A stretch of DNA of 64,000 nt from Flavobacterium bernardetii (GTDB lineage Bacteria > Bacteroidota > Bacteroidia > Flavobacteriales > Flavobacteriaceae): contig NZ_JAANOQ010000001.1 of the NCBI RefSeq assembly GCF_011305415.1, positions 62,001-126,000 of the forward strand. The letters are read 5' to 3'. Position numbers and translations under genes: made by a program. The notes under the pieces were generated by a model, which was not told the origin of the DNA, did no database searches, and saw only the letters and a list, made by a program, of their open reading frames with translations. Shown piece by piece: positions 61,607-64,000 of the stretch. How positions within the stretch are numbered: the stretch's first letter is position 1; every line of letters starts with the position of its first letter.

Positions 61607-62263
61607 CTAATTTGTAGCGACAACTTCATTATTTAACCATTTTTTAAGAAAAACATCGTTATGTGTAATATTGCAAAAATGATAAACGTTACTTTTCATA
61701 ACTTTAGAATCTTCAATTTTTTCTTTTACTGGTCCTGAATTATTAAGATAATTAGAGTGAATAAAATAGATGTTTTTATCTTTTTTTAGAATAAATCCTA
61801 CATGGAAATCTAAGCCAATAAAATATAAGCCGTCTTTTTTATTACTAATAAAATAAGACTTTAATTCTTCTTTTGTTTTGTTTTGAAGTGTTTCAATTGT
61901 TGTACCACAAGCAATAATTTTAGCTTCATGATAAGGCGCTTTTTGAGCTAGTTTATACCTGTTAATGTTTATCCCAACATCTCTTAAAGTAGTAGAAACG
62001 AAATAGCCACAAGCAATACTTCCCGATTTTGGAGTTTCAGTATTGCCATCAAATGACCATTTTGTACCATACCATTGCGGAATAATATCCTCAACTAAAT
62101 GATTGGTAAATTTGTCTCTAATTTGATTAAGAAATTCTGTTTTATTCGTTGCGCTTGAATATGATTGTGACAATTTTTTTCTGTTCGTGTTAATATTGTT
62201 TTTTATCGAAGCATAGCTAATAAATAGAATCGAAAATATTGTGAAAACTGATTTTAGTAACAT
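61607..62263 (-). CDS. Exported Cys/His hydrolase-like protein, unknown
   Basis: A 218-residue protein with a signal peptide (about 1-19). I do not recognise a named family, but a cysteine in SIACGYFVSTTLRDVG, followed by FHVGFILKK and YFIHSNYL with spaced histidines, has the order Cys, His, polar residue of NlpC/P60- and papain-like peptidases or amidases. The likely role is cell-wall or peptide cleavage in the periplasm. It stands alone, upstream of def on the same strand. Codon use is like its neighbours. Confidence 0.6.
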   Translation of the reverse strand: MLLKSVFTIFSILFISYASIKNNINTNRKKLSQSYSSATNKTEFLNQIRDKFTNHLVEDIIPQWYGTKWSFDGNTETPKSGSIACGYFVSTTLRDVGININRYKLAQKAPYHEAKIIACGTTIETLQNKTKEELKSYFISNKKDGLYFIGLDFHVGFILKKDKNIYFIHSNYLNNSGPVKEKIEDSKVMKSNVYHFCNITHNDVFLKKWLNNEVVATN

Positions 62264-62411
62264 TTTGTTTTTTATTTAAAAACGAAAATTTTATAAAATT
62301 ATTGTTGTTTTAAATAGTCAAACTTCGTAAATCCCAAATAGTAAAATTTAGCTACACATTGGCAAAAACCAACATTATTGTTGTTTAGTTTTATTGGATG
62401 TTTTTTATAAA

Positions 62412-62446
62412 AAAAAGGCAATTTCAATTAAGAAATTGCCTTTGTA
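62412..62446 (-). terminator. Intrinsic terminator of the S9 peptidase gene
   Basis: A 12-bp stem AAAGGCAATTTC/GAAATTGCCTTT (62414-62425, 62432-62443) with a 6-nt loop, 20 bp past the peptidase stop, and a T run on the minus strand. The remaining gap 62264-62411 shows only a short CAACA/TGTTG palindrome. Confidence 0.85.
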
Positions 62447-62465
62447 TATTTTGAATTATAGTTCT

Positions 62466-64000
62466 TTATTTTTTTAAATTCTTAGCAAAGAAACCTAAAG
62501 TTGCTTCATACATGTCAATAGAGTTTTCTTCTTTACCAAAACCATGTCCTTCATTGTATTTTACCATGTAAGGCACATCAAAACCTTTGCTTCTTAATCC
62601 AGTTACAATTTGATCCGATTCTGCAATATTTACACGAGGGTCATTAGCTCCTTGAATTACAAATAAAGGTTTCTTAATCTTGTCAATTTGGAACACTGGA
62701 GAAACTTCTTTGGCAATTGCTGCCTCTTTCGGATTGTCTAAATCATACCAAATTTGTTTCACAATTTCTTTATACGGTTTCCAATATTCTGGGAACGAGT
62801 CGAAGAAAGTGAAAATATTAGAAACTCCAACATAGTTCACACCACAAGTATATAAATCTGGTGTTTTTACTAAGCCCATTAAAGTCGCATAGCCACCATG
62901 ACTAGCTCCATATATAGCTATTTTGTCTTTTTCTACCCAGCCTTGTTCAATTGCATATGCTACACCGTCTTCAACATCGTTCATAAGTTTTCTTCCAATT
63001 TGTTTGAAACCAGCGCTTAAAAAATCTTTTCCATAACCTCCAGAAATTCTGAAGTTTACTTGTAAGGTTGCATATCCACGACTAGCAAATAATTGTGTTT
63101 CTGGATTAAAGCCCCATGAATCTCTTACGCCTTGCGGACCACCATGTGGATTTACAATTAATGGCACTTTTTTACCTTGCAATGCTTCTTTTGGTAAGGT
63201 AATGTATCCATAAATGGTTTTTCCATCTCTACTTTTAAATTGAATAGGTCTCATTTCTGCCATATCAGCTTCTTTTAACTGAGGCATTAAATCGTATAGT
63301 ATTTTGAATTTTTTCGTTTTAGCATCATATTGATAATATGTACCAAATAGCTTATCGCTTTGAACGGTTATTAGAAACTGTGTCTCATTATCATCATAAT
63401 CAACGATGCTGACTTCTTTATTTGGGAATTCTTTTTGCATTCTACCATAAATATCTTTGTATAGTTTACTTACAGGAATGATTTCATTTTTTTCACCTTC
63501 ATAAGAGAAATTATCGATTTCATAGTTTCTCTTTCTAGCTAGGTTTAATCCACTTACATCAAAAGTAGGATTAGAAAAAACTTCTTTGATGATTTTTTTG
63601 GTAGCCAAATCATATAAAACAATTCGTGTTTTATCACTATCTAAATTGGTTAACGCATAAGCTTCATCTTTATTTTTAGAAGCATAATTAAAACTGATTA
63701 TGCTAAAAGTATCATTCCAGTCGGTAGTAGTATGCAATTTAAAATCACCTGTTTTTTGATCTTTATAATAGAACTGATTTTGAACACCATTAACCAATTT
63801 AGTATATCCTCTAAGATTTCCGTCTTTATCAAATTGATACCCTTGAATTGGATTTGCTATATCCTCATTTTTATATAACTGGACTAAATCTCCTGTTACA
63901 ATATTTAGTTTGAAGGGTTCAAAAACTTGTTTGTTGTTTTTGTTCATTGAAACAATGATGTAATCTTTCTGTTCTTTTAATATGTTTTCAATACTTGCTT
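62466..64000 (-). CDS. S9 family prolyl oligopeptidase-like peptidase (partial)
   Basis: The frame stays open to the right edge: residues ahead of the internal Met at 63947 (ASIENILKEQKDYIIVS) continue without a stop, so the N-terminal beta-propeller extends beyond the window. The C-terminal alpha/beta hydrolase has the nucleophile in GASHGGYATLMG, the acid Asp in QGANDPRVNIAES and the His in EGHGFGKEEN. Such enzymes cleave short peptides in the periplasm or cytoplasm. It is the last gene and ends at a strong terminator. Confidence 0.92.
   Translation of the reverse strand, partial: ASIENILKEQKDYIIVSMNKNNKQVFEPFKLNIVTGDLVQLYKNEDIANPIQGYQFDKDGNLRGYTKLVNGVQNQFYYKDQKTGDFKLHTTTDWNDTFSIISFNYASKNKDEAYALTNLDSDKTRIVLYDLATKKIIKEVFSNPTFDVSGLNLARKRNYEIDNFSYEGEKNEIIPVSKLYKDIYGRMQKEFPNKEVSIVDYDDNETQFLITVQSDKLFGTYYQYDAKTKKFKILYDLMPQLKEADMAEMRPIQFKSRDGKTIYGYITLPKEALQGKKVPLIVNPHGGPQGVRDSWGFNPETQLFASRGYATLQVNFRISGGYGKDFLSAGFKQIGRKLMNDVEDGVAYAIEQGWVEKDKIAIYGASHGGYATLMGLVKTPDLYTCGVNYVGVSNIFTFFDSFPEYWKPYKEIVKQIWYDLDNPKEAAIAKEVSPVFQIDKIKKPLFVIQGANDPRVNIAESDQIVTGLRSKGFDVPYMVKYNEGHGFGKEENSIDMYEATLGFFAKNLKK

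Overview
The window is a stretch of a chromosome from a low-GC member of the Bacteroidota, most likely a Flavobacterium or a close relative in Flavobacteriaceae. Three things point there: the gene content (a DUF4494 protein, a DUF5606 protein, a MATE exporter next to hisS, S9 peptidases, Wza/Wzc with a PHP-type phosphatase), promoters of the Bacteroidota kind (TAnnTTTG, once with TTTG 19 bp upstream at 60914-60944), and weak or absent Shine-Dalgarno sequences. No tRNA, rRNA or CRISPR array was seen.

Positions 1-42471 are one large surface-polysaccharide locus, almost all on the + strand. It opens with the end of a GT4 glycosyltransferase and a PglC/PglD/PglE/PglF-like set (203-4597) expected to make UDP-N,N'-diacetylbacillosamine and load a phospho-sugar on undecaprenyl phosphate. 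Then come Wza and Wzc (4651-7782), a reverse-strand PHP tyrosine phosphatase (7957-8691), a Wzm/Wzt ABC exporter (8993-11278), and a long run of glycosyltransferases and decorating enzymes (11266-42471). Inside this run are two tandem WbsX-like genes, WecB, a NeuB/NeuC/NeuA nonulosonic-acid cassette (21690-24566), an asparagine-synthase-like amidotransferase, and an MBOAT acyltransferase followed by three tandem SGNH-like paralogues. There are also acetyltransferases, an O-antigen polymerase/ligase and a second, polytopic initiating transferase at the far end. Many genes overlap by 1-14 bp, so translation is probably coupled.

Positions 42472-64000 are ordinary housekeeping genes: a lysozyme-like exported protein behind a structured leader, an RsmI-like methyltransferase, dnaA with a low-molecular-weight tyrosine phosphatase, a thioesterase, ribD-HAD-yigZ, a GNAT acetyltransferase, prmC, a MacB-like permease, hisS, a MATE exporter, small conserved proteins, a serine hydrolase, mazG, def, and an S9 peptidase cut by the right edge.

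The most unusual signal is repetitive. A REP-associated tyrosine transposase gene (44444-45013) sits beside three tandem copies of a 20-bp palindrome and carries a fourth copy inside its own reading frame. A related palindrome with compensatory base changes lies in the GNAT gene at 50921-50950, in the same codon phase, so both proteins contain an Arg-Asp-Leu-Ser segment. A second repeat class, mostly of 7-bp period, fills many intergenic gaps, has entered prmC in frame, and forms the last codons and stop of at least one gene; a separate C-rich element does the same at the end of prmC. Together these suggest palindromic and heptad repeats that enter, and sometimes become, protein-coding sequence.
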